Part shown: positions 21,220 to 21,799 of the stretch, piece by piece | Layout: every line of letters starts with the position of its first letter | How positions within the stretch are numbered: the first letter of the stretch is position 1 | Assembly: GCA_035533295.1 (NCBI GenBank) | Contig: DATLUA010000021.1 | Location: 1-21,799, forward strand | From: JAGWJU01 sp035533295 | GTDB lineage: Bacteria > Elusimicrobiota > Elusimicrobia > UBA1565 > UBA9628 | Length of the DNA stretch: 21,799 nucleotides | Reading direction: 5' to 3' | The notes under the pieces: model-generated | Told to the model about the DNA's origin: nothing | Databases searched by the model: none | The model's input: the letters and a program-made list of their open reading frames with translations, nothing else | Translations under genes and position numbers: made by a program

Positions 21220-21799
21220 TTCCCGCGCAGGCGCGCGCCCTGGTTTTTATCCAGAGCGCTCACGATGCCTTGGACGGCCGCCGCGACCTCGTCATCCGTG
21301 AGGGTGCGGTCGCCGCGTCCAAAGAAAAGCCGCAGCGTCATGCTGGTCTTTCCGGCGCCGATGGAGCTTCCGGAGAAAACGTCGGTCAGGGCGACGCCCT
21401 GGAAGCTTTCCCCGGCCGCCGCTCGGACCGTTTTTTCGACCTGCTCATAGAGGGAATCTTCCGGCAAGACAATGGAAATGTCCCGCCAGGAGCCGGGGAA
21501 TTGGCTGTAAGGCTCGAACCGGGTCGCTTGGCCGCCCGCGGCGGCGCCCGCCAAGGCCTCTAAGTCGATTTCAAAGAGGCAGATTGTTCGCGGTTCGAAG
21601 TCCCAGGCCGTCGCGGCCTGGGGGTGCAGGCAGCCATAGAGGCCGAGAAAAGAGTTTCCCCTTGATTTGCAGCCCGCGCCTTGTCCGGGATGAAAAAACC
21701 GCGCCGTATCGGCCCATCCTGAATTAGGAGGCAACTCCGTGCCATTCGTAGCGCGGAAAATCTCTCCGGCGGGTTCGGCAAGCAAACTTTCAAAAATGC
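21216..21799 (-). CDS. pheT: Phenylalanyl-tRNA synthetase beta subunit, C-terminal part
   Basis: Only the last roughly 194 codons are in the window and the 5' part lies beyond the right edge. The C-terminal anticodon-binding (FDX-ACB) domain is clear: 'YSQFPGSWRDISIVLPEDSLYEQVEKTV', 'VALTDVFSGSSIGAGKTSMTLRLFF' and 'DRTLTDDEVAAAVQGIVSALDKNQGARLRG'. The preceding part belongs to the B5/core-like region. PheT with PheS charges tRNA-Phe. No start lies inside the window (TTG 21785 is internal). It is the first visible gene of the long minus-strand run. Confidence 0.93.
   Translation of the reverse strand, partial: IFESLLAEPAGEIFRATNGTELPPNSGWADTARFFHPGQGAGCKSRGNSFLGLYGCLHPQAATAWDFEPRTICLFEIDLEALAGAAAGGQATRFEPYSQFPGSWRDISIVLPEDSLYEQVEKTVRAAAGESFQGVALTDVFSGSSIGAGKTSMTLRLFFGRGDRTLTDDEVAAAVQGIVSALDKNQGARLRGK

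Noticed and set aside
21585..21625. tRNA T-loop-like GGTTCGAAGTCC with a GC hairpin
   Set aside because: It lies within the pheT coding frame and no cloverleaf could be built around it.

Overview
The window is GC-rich, gene-dense DNA from a Gram-negative bacterium. A PorV/PorQ-type outer-membrane protein, a heptosyltransferase-like glycosyltransferase and many secreted or envelope products support this. The gene mix would fit a deep lineage such as Elusimicrobiota, but that is a guess and nothing here proves the phylum.

Layout. (1) 1-5055, plus strand: the edge of an insertion sequence, apparently IS30-like, abuts a giant secreted-type protein (Ig-like/DUF4382-like regions, a six-bladed NHL propeller, a ZU5-like region and a FlgD/type-9-secretion-like tail). 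The protein has lost its 5' end at that edge. A PorV/PorQ-family protein gene follows 3 nt later. (2) 5245-14271: a dispersed set of fatty-acid-synthesis genes. A tandem FabA-like dehydratase lies on the plus strand. Convergent to it on the minus strand are a PqqD-like protein, a FabI/FabL-type reductase, KAS III, FabG, a FabZ-like dehydratase and a divergent KAS I/II. Together these cover initiation, condensation, both reductions and dehydration, but no acyl carrier protein or FabD lies in the window. (3) 9060-11942: an accessory island interrupts this set between fabG and fabH. Two HicA/HicB toxin-antitoxin modules sit at its edges and point inward. Between them lie an AT-richer PD-(D/E)XK nuclease-like gene with a +1 frameshift at its end, several perfect palindromes, a mosaic of 10-, 11-, 22- and 23-bp tandem repeats, and an orphan rho-independent terminator that suggests an unannotated RNA. 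(4) 14399-21799, all minus strand: tlyA, a YihX-like HAD phosphatase, an unrecognised exported protein, a GT9 glycosyltransferase, xseB, xseA, rarA, zapA, a ZapB-like coiled coil and the 3' end of pheT. Most are packed with overlaps of 1-14 nt, so they look cotranscribed.

The least explained items are: a two-hairpin repeat present in two copies (11062-11131 and 14350-14421); the orphan terminator and possible RNA at about 11048-11226; the tandem-repeat mosaic at 10803-10992; the CTT-TAA +1 frameshift in the nuclease gene; the GT9 gene that seems to start at ACG; and the unusual fatty-acid gene set. No experimentally known novel system can be named from sequence alone.
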